A stretch of 55,337 bases of DNA from DATDCV01 sp036524155 (GCA_036524155.1 DATDCV010000487.1:1-55337), one strand, 5' to 3'. Positions 1-9,415 are shown, numbered from the stretch's first letter. The notes: generated by a model not told the origin, from the sequence alone. Numbers and translations: made by a program.

Positions 1-1563
1 AGGATCTGCGCATCGTCATATGGAACCTTCCGGTCCGCCTGCGCTTTCAAGCGATTCGGAAACTGTTTCGCGAGGAACTGGTGATAAAAGGGCATTGCGA
101 GCGACCGCGTTTCCAGCAATAGCGCTGGTTGGCGTTCATGCCGCTGGGTCCACAGCGAACGCAGCAGCATCAGCCGTAACGGATCATCGCTCAGCACGAC
201 CGAGTTGGCGGCGGGGATGTCCTGGGCGGTTAGTTGGACATACTGACGCAGAGCCTGTCCGTTGGTGAAACGAATTTGCGGCAGATTCCTGTATAAAAGA
301 GCTCCGGGGAGCAGGAGCAGCAACACCCAAACAGCCAGAGTTACCAGCGCGTTAAGAGCCGCGGGATACCCCGGCAATGGCCGCGAGCGCAGCATGGGCT
401 TGGCCCCGCCAAAGATCAGCAGGAAATACCCCGCCAGGTAGCCGACGCTCAGGGCCCCCAGGTAATACAACGGCAAAGCCTGCAGCCCTGCATAGTTGCG
501 GGGGCTGAAGATTGGGTCCAGGCTGACCCAAAGGCAGACCGCCAGCAGAGCCGCATGGAGAAAGTGGAAGGCAAAGGTCGCGAGGGCGACTCCCAGCTTG
601 CTCGGGTCGCCGAAGTACGAAGGCCAGCGAAAGCTGATGGCCAGAACCGGCAACAAGGAAGGCAGCGCCAGCACCCACCACGGGCGGTCGCCCATGAATA
701 GCACTCCCTTGTTGAAGATGGCCCCCAGGTAATACTTTTGTTCAACGAGATGGCTTTTGAGCGCCTCCCAGAAACCAAGCTGGCCACCCGTTGATGCCAG
801 GGCCGCCACCGGCAACAGCACGTAAAAGCAGAGCCCGAGGCTGCCCAGCGCCAGCGCCTGGAACAGGAAACGCAGGTTAAAGAATCCCAGCCCTTTGGCC
901 CAGGCCAGCGCCACCAGGAACACGGGCAACAACGCGATCATCGCCCAGTTGTTGGTCATTGCGGCGCCATAGACGAGGCACGCGCGCAGCAGCCATGAAT
1001 CCGCGCCGTAAAGTCGGAACTCCAGGATGCATCGCACCACGTAGGCGAACAGCAGCAGGTCGAGTATGTCGCTCGAGGCCGCCGTGGCATTTTCCCAGAA
1101 GGTCAACTGCAGTCCGCAAATCAGCACGGCCAGCACCGGCGGCAGCCAGGCGTGGCGGATTGACAGGAGCGAGAAGGCGCTCTTTTCGCGGAGCCGTTGA
1201 TCCTCGGTGCGGTCCTGCGGCAGCAATGCTACTGATCGAGCCAACAAGCCGAGTGTGGCGGCGGCACACAGCGCCGAAAAGAAGTTGAGCGCCACGGGGA
1301 TGAGGCTGGCAGGCAGCAGCCGCAGCGGGGCGGTTACCAGCCAATACAGCGGCCGGGACAGCTCGGGTTGCCAGATCCATCCCGACACCATCGCGACGTT
1401 CCCGACGCTCCCGAGGCGCATCCACCGGTTCAAAGAAACCAGGTAAACCAGCAGCGCCGCGCCCGCTAGCACCCAGGGCAGCACCGACGGCACAAACTTC
1501 TTTTCCTGACTGACGTCGTTGGCCATTGTCATGCGGCGCGTCACAGTTGAATCGATGCTCATG
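1..1563 (-). CDS. DUF2723-like multispanning membrane protein (3' end cut by window edge)
   Basis: Reading the minus strand from the ATG at 1563 gives one uninterrupted frame of about 521 codons that runs off the left edge, so the C-terminus is missing. The product has a short polar N-terminus, then many hydrophobic helices (first around residues 30-44, others through about residue 420) and a more polar segment near the window edge. Early residues (GSVGNVAMVSGWIW, then the proline-rich PELSRPLYWLVTAPLRLLP) resemble the N-terminal pattern of DUF2723 proteins, which are thought to be GT-C-like, O-mannosyltransferase-type membrane enzymes; that is family knowledge, and no activity is shown here. 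It starts 11 bases after the stop of the RNA methyltransferase gene, so the two are probably co-transcribed. No good Shine-Dalgarno sequence precedes the start. A second member of the family lies at 19394-20824. Confidence 0.8.
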
Positions 1564-1574
1564 TCATTAGCAAG

Positions 1575-2732
1575 CTAGTTTGCGCTGCCCTGTGGCCCCG
1601 GCGGTGTGCTTCGCAAGTCCGCCACGCATTCGACGTGGGCTGTCTGTGGGAACATGTCCAGCAGGCTGGCTTTCGCCAATTTAAAGACATCCCCGGCGCA
1701 TAACACGTTCAAATCCCGCGCCATCGTCGCCGGGTGACACGATACGTAAATCACCTGCGCCGGGCGTGTCTCCCGCAGCAATTCCAATATCGCGGCCTGG
1801 CACCCTTTTCGGGGCGGATCCAGCAACACCGACGTTGATTCCGCTTTCCAGCTACGCATCAGCCCGGGCAGCAACTCTTCGGCTAAGCCCGCCAGGAAAT
1901 CACCGTTGGTCCGGCCGCGAACCGCGGCATTCTTCCTGGCGGCCGCCACCGCCAGTCGGTCGTACTCCACCCCCACGAACGAATCCACCAGGTCCGCGGC
2001 TTCAACGCTGAAGAACCCCACGCCGCAATAAATGTCCGCCAGGTGCCGTGCGCCGCTTGCCCCGAGCCGATCCCGCACTACTTCGATCATCTTCGGCAGC
2101 AGGAAGAAGTTGTTCTGGAAGAAGGAATCCGGCGGGACTTCCCAACCCTCGGGCGGGATGCGCAACACCACCTTCAAACCGCCTTTAGGCGGCGGGTTTG
2201 CTCGCACACGCCGAATCTCCTCGTTCAGCCCCGGTTCGGCGATCTCGCATCGTTCAATATCCACCACCAGGCGATTGTCCGCCCGAATGAACCCGATATT
2301 CAGTCCTTGCTTGAACTTGTCCCACTGGCTCCGAATCATAATCCGGTTCCGGTAGGCATAGGGACTGGGGCAAGGAATCACCGGGGCCACCACCGAGCGG
2401 TCCAGTGCTCCGATCCGTTCGAATAAATCGCAAACCTGCTTGTGCTTTAACCGCAATTGGCTTTCGTAGCTCAGGTGCTGGTACTGGCACCCGCCGCACT
2501 CCCTGAAATAGCGGCACGCTGGTTCCACCCGCTCCGCGGACGCTCGCACTACCCGCAGCAGCCTGCCGCGGGCGAAGCGCTTCTTCACTTCGGTCAGTTC
2601 CGCCTCTACCTCTTCCCCGAGCGCGACAAAGGGTACAAAGACGACAAAGTCCTCCACTCGCGCCACACCTTCCCCTCCGAAGGCTATGTCGCTAATCGTT
2701 AGGCTGACCTGGTCGCCAACAGCAAGACCCAC
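1575..2732 (-). CDS. TrmA/RlmD-family SAM-dependent RNA uracil-C5 methyltransferase
   Basis: Predicted cytoplasmic enzyme that methylates C5 of a uridine in rRNA or tRNA using S-adenosylmethionine. An N-terminal TRAM-like RNA-binding domain (about residues 1-60) is followed by the iron-sulfur cysteines C73, C79, C82 and C162, whose spacing closely matches the cluster ligands of E. coli RlmD. The Rossmann-type methyltransferase domain follows, with a SAM-binding stretch at DIYCGVGFFS (233-242), the LLDPPRKGC motif (303-311) and the nucleophilic cysteine in YVSCHPATMARDL (C332). The usual SCNP is SCHP here. Length (385 residues) is normal for the family. Which RNA and base it modifies cannot be told from sequence; RlmD-like is the best guess because of the TRAM domain and full set of four cysteines. 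Confidence 0.9.
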   Translation of the reverse strand: MGLAVGDQVSLTISDIAFGGEGVARVEDFVVFVPFVALGEEVEAELTEVKKRFARGRLLRVVRASAERVEPACRYFRECGGCQYQHLSYESQLRLKHKQVCDLFERIGALDRSVVAPVIPCPSPYAYRNRIMIRSQWDKFKQGLNIGFIRADNRLVVDIERCEIAEPGLNEEIRRVRANPPPKGGLKVVLRIPPEGWEVPPDSFFQNNFFLLPKMIEVVRDRLGASGARHLADIYCGVGFFSVEAADLVDSFVGVEYDRLAVAAARKNAAVRGRTNGDFLAGLAEELLPGLMRSWKAESTSVLLDPPRKGCQAAILELLRETRPAQVIYVSCHPATMARDLNVLCAGDVFKLAKASLLDMFPQTAHVECVADLRSTPPGPQGSAN

Positions 2733-2796
2733 TTTATCAAGGTAGGAACTCGCCGAATCGAACGAAAGGATTTTCTGTCTGCGGCCTGGGGCTCTC

Positions 2797-3669
2797 CTAC
2801 CGAAGGTTGGCGTAGCTGATCAACTTTACCTTGAGCCTGCTAATAGCCTCGTTCACTTCGGGACTGGTGTAAACCCGTCGGACGGCTTCCCGGTCCGTTG
2901 CGACAGTTTCATACCCCTTGTGGCCGACGGTCTCCAGTTCGGGCGTCCCTCGGGCGGGATGTTCCACAAAGAGATAAGTCCCGGGGGTTAGTTTTTCGAG
3001 GTTGGCGATAAACGCTCTGACCCTGCCGTCGGCGTTGCGCTCCGATCCCCACCCCGGGAAATATTTCAGCGACGCCCTCGCGGTTTCAGGCTGTAGGTGG
3101 TAGTCCCTTTCGAGTTTCCTGACGAGATCGCGAATCCGCGGTTCCAGCCCCTCGAAGCCCATGTGACAGCTCAGGTGCGTGACCCGTGGCACGTGGCGCA
3201 ACGCGATTTCGATCTGGGCCCGCAGTTCTTTTTCCACGTCGGCGATCCGCCAGTTCGATTCCTGGATCGAGCTGTGCAACGGCAACAAGTTGTTTCTCCA
3301 GACCATGGGGAAGAAGAAACCGTTGGAATCCACCAGGCTAGGCACCCACGCCTTTGGCGCCCATTTGAAGTTCTCCCATTCGCTCGTCAGCACCAGGTGG
3401 ACTCCGACGTCCAGACCGGGGTTCTCGCGCAGCAGTTTCGCTGCTTCCGGGAACCACGGCCCGTTCACCATCAACTCGACGGATCGCGCGATCCCGTTGG
3501 TGTAACAGTCGATGCAGGCGAGGTTCGCGGCATGAAACGAGCCCATGTCGTCCTCACGGATTAACAACCGGACCTCCCCGCCGCCCGGCTTCAGCGACTC
3601 CGCCTGACCGCCGTCAGCGAGCGAAACTCCAAAGCCAACAGCCACCGCCAACAGAAGATCGAGCTTCAT
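2797..3669 (-). CDS. Exported YdjC/ChbG-family carbohydrate deacetylase-like protein
   Basis: The product starts with a signal peptide (about residues 1-23, hydrophobic core LLLAVAVGFGVSLA), so it probably acts outside the cytoplasm. The mature part shows the YdjC/ChbG layout: an early acidic pair in IREDDMG, the segment VELMVNGPWFPEA, then GVHLVL and later THLSCHMG, which carry the aspartate and histidines expected to bind the catalytic metal. Family members deacetylate N-acetylated sugars such as chitooligosaccharides, but the substrate here is unknown and an exported form is less common than the cytoplasmic ChbG. It is transcribed divergently from the YlbF-family gene across about 145 bases that contain a perfect TATAAT box. 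Confidence 0.85.
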   Translation of the reverse strand: MKLDLLLAVAVGFGVSLADGGQAESLKPGGGEVRLLIREDDMGSFHAANLACIDCYTNGIARSVELMVNGPWFPEAAKLLRENPGLDVGVHLVLTSEWENFKWAPKAWVPSLVDSNGFFFPMVWRNNLLPLHSSIQESNWRIADVEKELRAQIEIALRHVPRVTHLSCHMGFEGLEPRIRDLVRKLERDYHLQPETARASLKYFPGWGSERNADGRVRAFIANLEKLTPGTYLFVEHPARGTPELETVGHKGYETVATDREAVRRVYTSPEVNEAISRLKVKLISYANLR

Positions 3670-3708
3670 AGGGCGCTATTGTGGCCGGGTCCCTTCGTCC
3701 CGCAAGGA

Positions 3709-3714
3709 ATTATA
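3709..3714 (-). promoter_or_regulatory. Candidate -10 box for the YdjC-family gene
   Basis: The minus strand reads TATAAT exactly, 40 bases ahead of the start at 3669. The matching -35 region 17 bases upstream is A-rich and not close to TTGACA, so strength is unclear. Confidence 0.45.
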
Positions 3715-3727
3715 CCCTCGCGCCGGT

Positions 3728-3756
3728 TTGCTTTTTGCGACGAGCTATGTTGTATT
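3728..3756 (+). promoter_or_regulatory. Candidate sigma70-type promoter for the YlbF-family gene
   Basis: TTGCTT (3728-3733) and TGTATT (3751-3756) are separated by 17 bases and lie about 60 bases ahead of the start at 3815. Both hexamers are imperfect; the correct spacing and divergent position are the main support. Confidence 0.3.
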
Positions 3757-3814
3757 GAGAGCGCTGGCGCGCCTGCGTGGCTCACGGCCCGCGTGACGGA
3801 AAGCAAAACAAACT

Positions 3815-4225
3815 ATGCCAAGTATCACTGAAGATAATGCCATCAGACAGAAGACCATTGAACTGTGCCAGACCATACTGGCGCAGCCCGAGATCCAATC
3901 CATCCGCCAGCGCATCGATGCCTTTATGGGGGACAGTGGCACACGGACCGACTACGAGGCCCTGGTCAGCAAAGGCCAGGCTCTACAGGAGAAACAGCAA
4001 ACCTCCATCGCGTTGACCGGCGAGGAGATTTCCGATTTCGAGGACCACCGGGACCGGTTGCTGCAGAATCCCGTGGCGCGGGGCTTCCTCGACGCGCAGG
4101 AAGAGTTGCACCAGGTCCAGCAATCGGTCCACCACTACGTCAATAAGACGCTCGAATTAGGGCGCCTGCCCACGGAGGCGGAAGTCAGCGGCGGCTCCTG
4201 CGGTGGCGGATGCAGCTGCCATTAG
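3815..4225 (+). CDS. YlbF-family regulator with C-terminal cysteine cluster
   Basis: A 136-residue, mostly helical cytoplasmic protein with the YlbF/YmcA pattern: two long amphipathic helices around AQPEIQSIRQRIDAF and the segment NPVARGFLDAQEELHQVQQS. In Bacillus, YlbF, YmcA and YaaT form a complex that affects RNase Y and development and carries iron-sulfur clusters (established for those proteins only). This one ends in SGGSCGGGCSCH, giving C129, C133, C135 and H136 at the very end, a plausible metal or Fe-S ligand set. The next gene begins at most 5 bases past this stop or overlaps it, so the pair is probably translationally coupled. The ATG at 3815 is the only sensible start. Confidence 0.85.
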   Translation: MPSITEDNAIRQKTIELCQTILAQPEIQSIRQRIDAFMGDSGTRTDYEALVSKGQALQEKQQTSIALTGEEISDFEDHRDRLLQNPVARGFLDAQEELHQVQQSVHHYVNKTLELGRLPTEAEVSGGSCGGGCSCH

Positions 4226-4229
4226 GGCG

Positions 4230-5096
4230 ATGCAGGATTTCTCCGACTCGGCACTGGTTGTAGTCGGACACGGAGCCCAGTCTGACGCCGCGGCTGCGGC
4301 CCCGATCTATCAGCATGCGGCCGAATTACGGCGGCGCCGCATTTTTGGCGCTGTGCTGGAGGCTTTTTGGAAACAGGAGCCCCAGTTAAGGAGTGCGGAG
4401 GCCGCTGCCGGTTTTCGCCGAGTTTTCGTGGTGCCGTTCTTCCTCAGCGCGGGCTATTTTTCCGAGCGGGTTATCCCCGAAGCGCTGGGGTTCAAAACGG
4501 GATTGGGCCCCGGCTGGTCCAGGGTTCAGGAGCGCGGAGCGCAGACTTTGTTCTACTGCAAGCCGGTGGGATCGGATCCGGACCTGGTGAACATCGCGCT
4601 TCACCGGGCCCAGGAGGTCGTGGAGAAATCCCCGTTCCCGCGCGCGCCCATACCGGCCAAAACCAGCCTGTTCATCGCCGGGCATGGCACTGAGCGGGAC
4701 GAGAATTCGCGCGACACCATCGAACGCGTTGTGGCGTTGTTTATCCTCAAGGGCCTATATGCCCAGGTGCAGGCGATCTACCTCGAAGAGGCCCCGCGCA
4801 TCAGTGCCTGTTACGAGTTGGCCCAGACCGAAAATATCGTTGTGGTGCCGTTTTTTGCGGGCGAAGGGCCGCACGTGAAGGAGGATATTCCTCTCGCGTT
4901 GGGGCAGTCGGCCCCCATTCTCCAGCGGCGGCTTGAAAGCCGGCAGACTCCCTGGAGAAATCCAACCGAGAAGAAGGGCAAACTGGTTTGGTACGCGGAG
5001 CCGGTCGGCACCGACCCTCGAATAGCGGATATTATGCTCGACCTCGTGCGTGATGCCGGTCAATGGCCGCTAAGTCATCGGCAAGTTGCCGCTTGA
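4230..5096 (+). CDS. Tandem CbiX-domain protein (sirohydrochlorin chelatase-like)
   Basis: About 288 residues with two CbiX-type halves. The first opens LVVVGHGAQSD (histidine near residue 14) and the second FIAGHGTERDENS (histidine near residue 152); each half also has a VVPFF segment (VFVVPFFLSAGYF and IVVVPFFAGEG). In CbiX/SirB chelatases such histidines bind the metal inserted into sirohydrochlorin. No other cobalamin or sirohaem gene is nearby, so chelatase activity is inference from fold. I chose ATG 4230, 4 bases after the upstream stop; a GTG at 4203 in the same frame would overlap the YlbF gene by 23 bases and is the alternative. The partner gene ends in a cysteine cluster, which hints at a shared role in metal handling. 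Confidence 0.8.
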   Translation: MQDFSDSALVVVGHGAQSDAAAAAPIYQHAAELRRRRIFGAVLEAFWKQEPQLRSAEAAAGFRRVFVVPFFLSAGYFSERVIPEALGFKTGLGPGWSRVQERGAQTLFYCKPVGSDPDLVNIALHRAQEVVEKSPFPRAPIPAKTSLFIAGHGTERDENSRDTIERVVALFILKGLYAQVQAIYLEEAPRISACYELAQTENIVVVPFFAGEGPHVKEDIPLALGQSAPILQRRLESRQTPWRNPTEKKGKLVWYAEPVGTDPRIADIMLDLVRDAGQWPLSHRQVAA

Positions 5097-5131
5097 ATTA
5101 GGCGGGGCGAAAGCCAAGACTCCCGCGTGCG

Positions 5132-6457
5132 ATGGCACTCCCGGAACTCATAGAAATCACGCCCCTTCAGCAACCGGTTCGGGCGGCCATCACCGTTCCT
5201 GGCTCCAAGAGCATCACCAACCGTGCGTTGATCCTGGCCGCTTTGGCTGACGGTGAAACCATCCTGCGCGGCGGACTGTGGAGCGAGGATACCCAGGTGA
5301 TGGTGGAATGCCTCCAGGAACTCGGCTTCCTGGTGACTGTTGGGACCGACCCGGAGGAACCCTGTAATCGGACGATTACCATTTACGGCAAACACGGAGT
5401 GGTGCCTGCCGGGGGCAGCGAAACTCGCCCCGTGGAACTGTTTGCCGCCAACGCCGGCACCGCGGCGCGTTTCCTGACGGCGTTTGTCTGCCTGGGCAAG
5501 GGCGCATACCGGATTCACGGCACGGACAGAATGCACGAACGTCCCCAGGCTGCTTTGTTCAAAGCGCTGCGGCAGCTCGGTTATCGGATTGAATCGAGCA
5601 ACGATCGGTTGCCGGCGATGGTTTACGGCGGTGGCACACAGCGCGGCAAATGCCTCGTGAGTGTCCTGGAAAGCTCACAATTCGCGTCGGCCCTGCTCCT
5701 GTGTGCCGGCGTGGGTGGATGGCAGGTCGAAGTCGAGGGCGAGAGTGAAGAGAATCTGCCGTATGTCAGGATGACCTCTGAGTTGGCCCGGGCATTCCCG
5801 AAGAGCGGCGGCGAATTCCCTATTGAACCCGATGCTTCAAGCGGAAGTTACTTTTGGGCCGCCGGAAAGCTGAGCGGGATCTTATCTCATCCCAGCGGTG
5901 ATATCCGGGTCGTTCGCTGGCCTGGCTCCGGGTGGCAAGTGGACCAAAGATTCCCCGAGTTTCTAGCGCCGCCGCCCACTGAGGGCGGTGGAATGCCACG
6001 CCCGGTTTTTACCAAGGAAACAATTTCGCGGCGGCATGACCTCGCCGACAGCATCATGACTGCGATTGTCCTCGCGCCGTTCTCACCCACCCCCGTTCGG
6101 TTTACTGATCTTGGCCGTTTGCGGGTCCAGGAATGTGAGCGGGTTCGGGCGCTGAAGACCGAATTGACCAGGTGCGGAGCCGAAGTGGTTGAGGCTGGGG
6201 ACACCCTTAGGGTCCATCCATCCGCACTTCACGGCGGGGAGATTGAGACCTACGAAGACCATCGGATGGCGATGTGCTTCGCGGTCCTTGGCCTCAAAGT
6301 CCCCGGAATCCGGATACGTGATCCGCGGTGTGTGAGGAAAACCTTTCCTGATTTTTTCCAAAAGCTGGCCAGCCCGCCTCCTGGGGGCCTGGGCGTGCTT
6401 ATTCGAAACCCTCAGACCGGAGGCATTCTCGCGAGCGAAGAGTTGCTCGCGGAGTGA
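5132..6457 (+). CDS. aroA: 3-phosphoshikimate 1-carboxyvinyltransferase (EPSP synthase)
   Basis: Sixth step of the shikimate pathway: shikimate 3-phosphate plus phosphoenolpyruvate gives EPSP, in the cytoplasm. Diagnostic motifs are PGSKSITNRALILAALA (from residue 23, with the substrate-binding Lys, Ser and Arg), NAGTAARFLTAF, RMHERPQ, LADSIMTA (equivalent to the catalytic-Asp segment DAAMT), RVQECERVRALKTEL, YEDHRMAMCFAV and RKTFPDFFQKLA. In RVQECER the usual Lys of RVKE is Gln. A tail of about 28 residues follows the last conserved helix. It heads an aroA-cmk-plsC run, a common bacterial arrangement, with 40 bases to cmk. No clear Shine-Dalgarno sequence precedes the ATG. Confidence 0.96.
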   Translation: MALPELIEITPLQQPVRAAITVPGSKSITNRALILAALADGETILRGGLWSEDTQVMVECLQELGFLVTVGTDPEEPCNRTITIYGKHGVVPAGGSETRPVELFAANAGTAARFLTAFVCLGKGAYRIHGTDRMHERPQAALFKALRQLGYRIESSNDRLPAMVYGGGTQRGKCLVSVLESSQFASALLLCAGVGGWQVEVEGESEENLPYVRMTSELARAFPKSGGEFPIEPDASSGSYFWAAGKLSGILSHPSGDIRVVRWPGSGWQVDQRFPEFLAPPPTEGGGMPRPVFTKETISRRHDLADSIMTAIVLAPFSPTPVRFTDLGRLRVQECERVRALKTELTRCGAEVVEAGDTLRVHPSALHGGEIETYEDHRMAMCFAVLGLKVPGIRIRDPRCVRKTFPDFFQKLASPPPGGLGVLIRNPQTGGILASEELLAE

Positions 6458-6497
6458 TCGTTCGCTAAGAATTACGGATTGACTGGCACCTTGAACC

Positions 6498-7166
6498 ATG
6501 GTTGCGACCACAGCAAGAGACCCGATAATCATCGCCATCGACGGCACCAGCGCCAGCGGCAAGAGCACCAACGCGAAGTTGGTGGCCCGGGCTTTGAGCT
6601 TCGTTTACGTGGATACCGGAGCGATGTACCGGACTCTGGCCTGGTACTGCCTGAAGCACCGCGTGGACGTAAACAATGAGAGAGCGGTCACCGCCGCTTG
6701 CCGCAACTGGAAGACCACGCTGCGCTGCGTCGAGGCCCAGGTTCATTTGGAGGTGGACGGCTATTTCCCCGCTAAGGAGATTCGGACCGCTGAGGTCAGT
6801 GCGGCGGTGCCTCAAGTTGCCGCGATCCCGAAAGTCAGGGAATGGATGCGGAAGCGGCAGCGCGAGTGCCTCGAATTCGGCAACCTCGTAATGGAAGGCA
6901 GGGACATCGGCACGAACGTGTTTCCCGAAACCGATTTCAAGTATTACCTGGACGCGCGGCTTGAGGAACGGACCCGCCGCCGCGAAGCCGACGGAGTGCG
7001 CGAGAATCTCGCGGCCCGCGACCAGCGCGACAGCCAGCGAGCGACGGCCCCATTGATGATCGCGCTGGGCGCCAGGGTGATCAACAACTCTGAGATGACT
7101 GCCGAACAGACCAGCGCGTTGATTCTCAGCGATATCAAGCAGAGGTTAGCGAACGCTAGCAGGTGA
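6498..7166 (+). CDS. cmk: Cytidylate kinase
   Basis: Phosphorylates CMP and dCMP with ATP in pyrimidine nucleotide metabolism. The P-loop IAIDGTSASGKST lies at residues 12-24, followed by YVDTGAMYRTLAWYCL, the typical CMP-binding stretch. GRDIGTNVFPETDFKYYLDA and the arginine-rich ERTRRR lid complete the family pattern. Length (222 residues) is normal. It lies between aroA and plsC, 34 bases ahead of the latter, in an apparent operon. Confidence 0.95.
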   Translation: MVATTARDPIIIAIDGTSASGKSTNAKLVARALSFVYVDTGAMYRTLAWYCLKHRVDVNNERAVTAACRNWKTTLRCVEAQVHLEVDGYFPAKEIRTAEVSAAVPQVAAIPKVREWMRKRQRECLEFGNLVMEGRDIGTNVFPETDFKYYLDARLEERTRRREADGVRENLAARDQRDSQRATAPLMIALGARVINNSEMTAEQTSALILSDIKQRLANASR

Positions 7167-7200
7167 GAGGCAACCCCGGAACCACAAGGACACCCGCTTA

Positions 7201-7854
7201 ATGGGCCTTTCCTACAAAGTGGGCTGGGTCAGCTTCCGGGCCGTGTTCCGGTTTTACTTCCGTTGGCACGCTTTCAATGCCGAACGGGTGCCGCTGGCGG
7301 GTCCGGTTATTTTGGCCTGCAATCACGAGAGCTTCATCGATCCGCCCCTCGTGGGCGCCGCCTTAACCCGGGAGATTAACTACTTGGCTCGTGAGAACCT
7401 GTTCCGGCTCCCGGTGCTGGGGGCCGTTTTGAGATCCTGGCACGTGGTGCCGGTAGACCGCGAGGGCGGGGGGGCCAAAGGGCTGAAGGCTATTTTGGAT
7501 CGGCTTCTCGCCGGGGGGGCGATCATCCTCTTTCCTGAGGGCACTCGAACTCGGGACGGTCGCCTGCAGCCTGCCCGGGCCGGCATTGGTTTGACTGTGA
7601 TCAAATCCTCGGCCCCGGTTGTGCCGGTCCGGGTGTTTGGCACATTTCGCGCCTATGGACGTCACATGCATTTCCCTTGCCCCCGGCGGGTGGCCGTTAA
7701 GTTCGGCCGTCCGATGCTTTTCGAGGAACTGCGCGCGGAGGCCAACACCTGTTCCAAAGACCGGCTCAAACGGATTTATCAGCAGGTGGCTGATGAGCTC
7801 ATGTCTGAAATCGGCAAACTGGAGCCATTCGAGGACGTAGAACGGTTCCCTTAA
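7201..7854 (+). CDS. plsC: 1-acyl-sn-glycerol-3-phosphate acyltransferase (PlsC family)
   Basis: Membrane-associated acyltransferase predicted to convert lysophosphatidic acid to phosphatidic acid. It has the catalytic HX4D box in CNHESFIDPP (H42, D47) and the glycerol-phosphate-binding FPEGTRTRDG (from residue 111). The basic N-terminus with an aromatic-rich helix (FRAVFRFYFRW) fits membrane docking. At 217 residues it is a standard small PlsC. It follows cmk on the same strand. The 230 bases after its stop are non-coding, with one weak hairpin (CCGTCG/CGACGG at 7862-7883) that has no T run. Confidence 0.92.
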   Translation: MGLSYKVGWVSFRAVFRFYFRWHAFNAERVPLAGPVILACNHESFIDPPLVGAALTREINYLARENLFRLPVLGAVLRSWHVVPVDREGGGAKGLKAILDRLLAGGAIILFPEGTRTRDGRLQPARAGIGLTVIKSSAPVVPVRVFGTFRAYGRHMHFPCPRRVAVKFGRPMLFEELRAEANTCSKDRLKRIYQQVADELMSEIGKLEPFEDVERFP

Positions 7855-8084
7855 GCCCGGCCCGTCGGCCTTGCTTTCGACGGCTGGCGGGAACGGGGCA
7901 GGGGGTGGCGGTTGATCCGCGCGCACCCGAGTCGGGCTCCACCGGCGCGGGGGGATTTTCGGGCCGGCGAACCACCCTTGGAGCGCCCCTCGCCGGCCGT
8001 TCAAGCCGCATCATTTTACGTGACTCCGGCCAGCGATTCCGCTAATGTTCGCGCCGTCCGAGCGAAAAAGAATCTGAACCGACC

Positions 8085-9386
8085 ATGCAAACACGTTTTG
8101 ATCTGACGCAATCCGACATCCCTAAAACCTGGTACAATCTCCTTACGGATTTCCCCGAACCGCTGCCGCCCCCGCTACATCCCGGCACGAAGCAGCCGGT
8201 GCCGCCGGAAGCGCTGCTGGCGATCTTCCCTGAGAATCTGGTGCGCCAGGAGATGAGCCCCGAACGGTGGGTCGAGATTCCTGAGCCGGTCAGGGAGATT
8301 TACGCGCTGTGGCGGCCCACACCGATGCTGCGGGCCGTGCGATTGGAGAAGGCACTGAACACGCCCGCTCACATTTATTACAAGTACGAAGGCGCCAGCC
8401 CCGCCGGCAGCCACAAACCCAACACCTCGGTCGCTCAGGCTTACTTCAACAAGGTCGCCGGCACCAAGCGGCTGGCGACTGAGACTGGCGCCGGACAGTG
8501 GGGTTCGTCGTTGGCGCTGGCATGTAAGCTGTTCGGGCTCGAATGCAATGTTTACATGGTCAAGGTCAGCTACCAGCACAAGCCTTATCGGCGGATGCTG
8601 ATGCACACGTGGGGAGCGACGGTGCATCCGAGCCCGAGTGACCAGACTGATTTCGGGCGCAAGCTGCTCGCGGAAGATCCTCAGTGTCCCGGCAGCCTCG
8701 GGATCGCTATCAGCGAAGCCATTGAAGACACCGTGAAACACCCGAACACCAAATACTCGCTCGGCAGCGTGCTCAACCATGTCTGCTTGCATCAAACCGT
8801 CATTGGTCAGGAGAGCATTAAGCAGATGGAGATGGCTGGCGAGGAACCGGATGTGATTGTCGCGTGCTGTGGCGGCGGCAGCAACTTCGCCGGACTGGCA
8901 TTTCCTTTTATCCGGAAGAAGATCACCGAGAAGAAGAAGTACCGGATTATCGGTGTGGAGCCCTCCGCTTGTCCGTCATTGACGAAAGGCGAGCTGCGCT
9001 ATGACTTTGGGGATACCGCCGAGACTACGCCGCTGCTGATGATGTACACGCTCGGCCACAAGTTCATGCCGCCGTCGATTCACGCCGGTGGATTGCGATA
9101 CCACGGCATGTCGCCTATGGTTAGCCATGCCCTCAAGCTCGGGTTGATGGAGGCGCAGGCGTACCATCAGACAAAAGTTTTCGAGGCCGCGACGCTCTTC
9201 GCCCAAACCGAAGCGATCATTCCTGCGCCGGAGTCCGCTCACGCGATTGCCGCGGTGGTCGATGAGGCCATCCGGGCGCGCGAGGCGGGGCAGAAACGGG
9301 TGCTGCTGTTCAATTTGTCCGGCCACGGGTTGCTCGACTTGAGCGCCTATGAGACCTACCAGACCGGCAAATTACAGGATGTTTAG
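8085..9386 (+). CDS. TrpB2-type tryptophan synthase beta chain-like enzyme
   Basis: A pyridoxal-phosphate enzyme of the TrpB2 group, which joins indole and serine to give tryptophan and often occurs as a stand-alone subunit. The PLP lysine lies in SPAGSHKPNTS (K111), the activation segment in ATETGAGQWGSSLA (131-144) and the phosphate-binding glycines in CCGGGSNFAG (261-270). The long N-terminal extension beginning FDLTQSDIPKTWYNLLTDFP and the 433-residue length separate TrpB2 from canonical TrpB. No trpA or other tryptophan gene is in the window, as is usual for TrpB2. It is followed 29 bases later by an outer-membrane protein gene with no obvious functional link. Confidence 0.93.
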   Translation: MQTRFDLTQSDIPKTWYNLLTDFPEPLPPPLHPGTKQPVPPEALLAIFPENLVRQEMSPERWVEIPEPVREIYALWRPTPMLRAVRLEKALNTPAHIYYKYEGASPAGSHKPNTSVAQAYFNKVAGTKRLATETGAGQWGSSLALACKLFGLECNVYMVKVSYQHKPYRRMLMHTWGATVHPSPSDQTDFGRKLLAEDPQCPGSLGIAISEAIEDTVKHPNTKYSLGSVLNHVCLHQTVIGQESIKQMEMAGEEPDVIVACCGGGSNFAGLAFPFIRKKITEKKKYRIIGVEPSACPSLTKGELRYDFGDTAETTPLLMMYTLGHKFMPPSIHAGGLRYHGMSPMVSHALKLGLMEAQAYHQTKVFEAATLFAQTEAIIPAPESAHAIAAVVDEAIRAREAGQKRVLLFNLSGHGLLDLSAYETYQTGKLQDV

Positions 9387-9415
9387 TCCAGAGTAGAACC
9401 ACAACAAAACGAACC

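Noticed and set aside
20..268. Small plus-strand frame at the left edge
   Set aside because: It is antisense to the DUF2723 gene, whose frame is continuous from 1563 to the edge.
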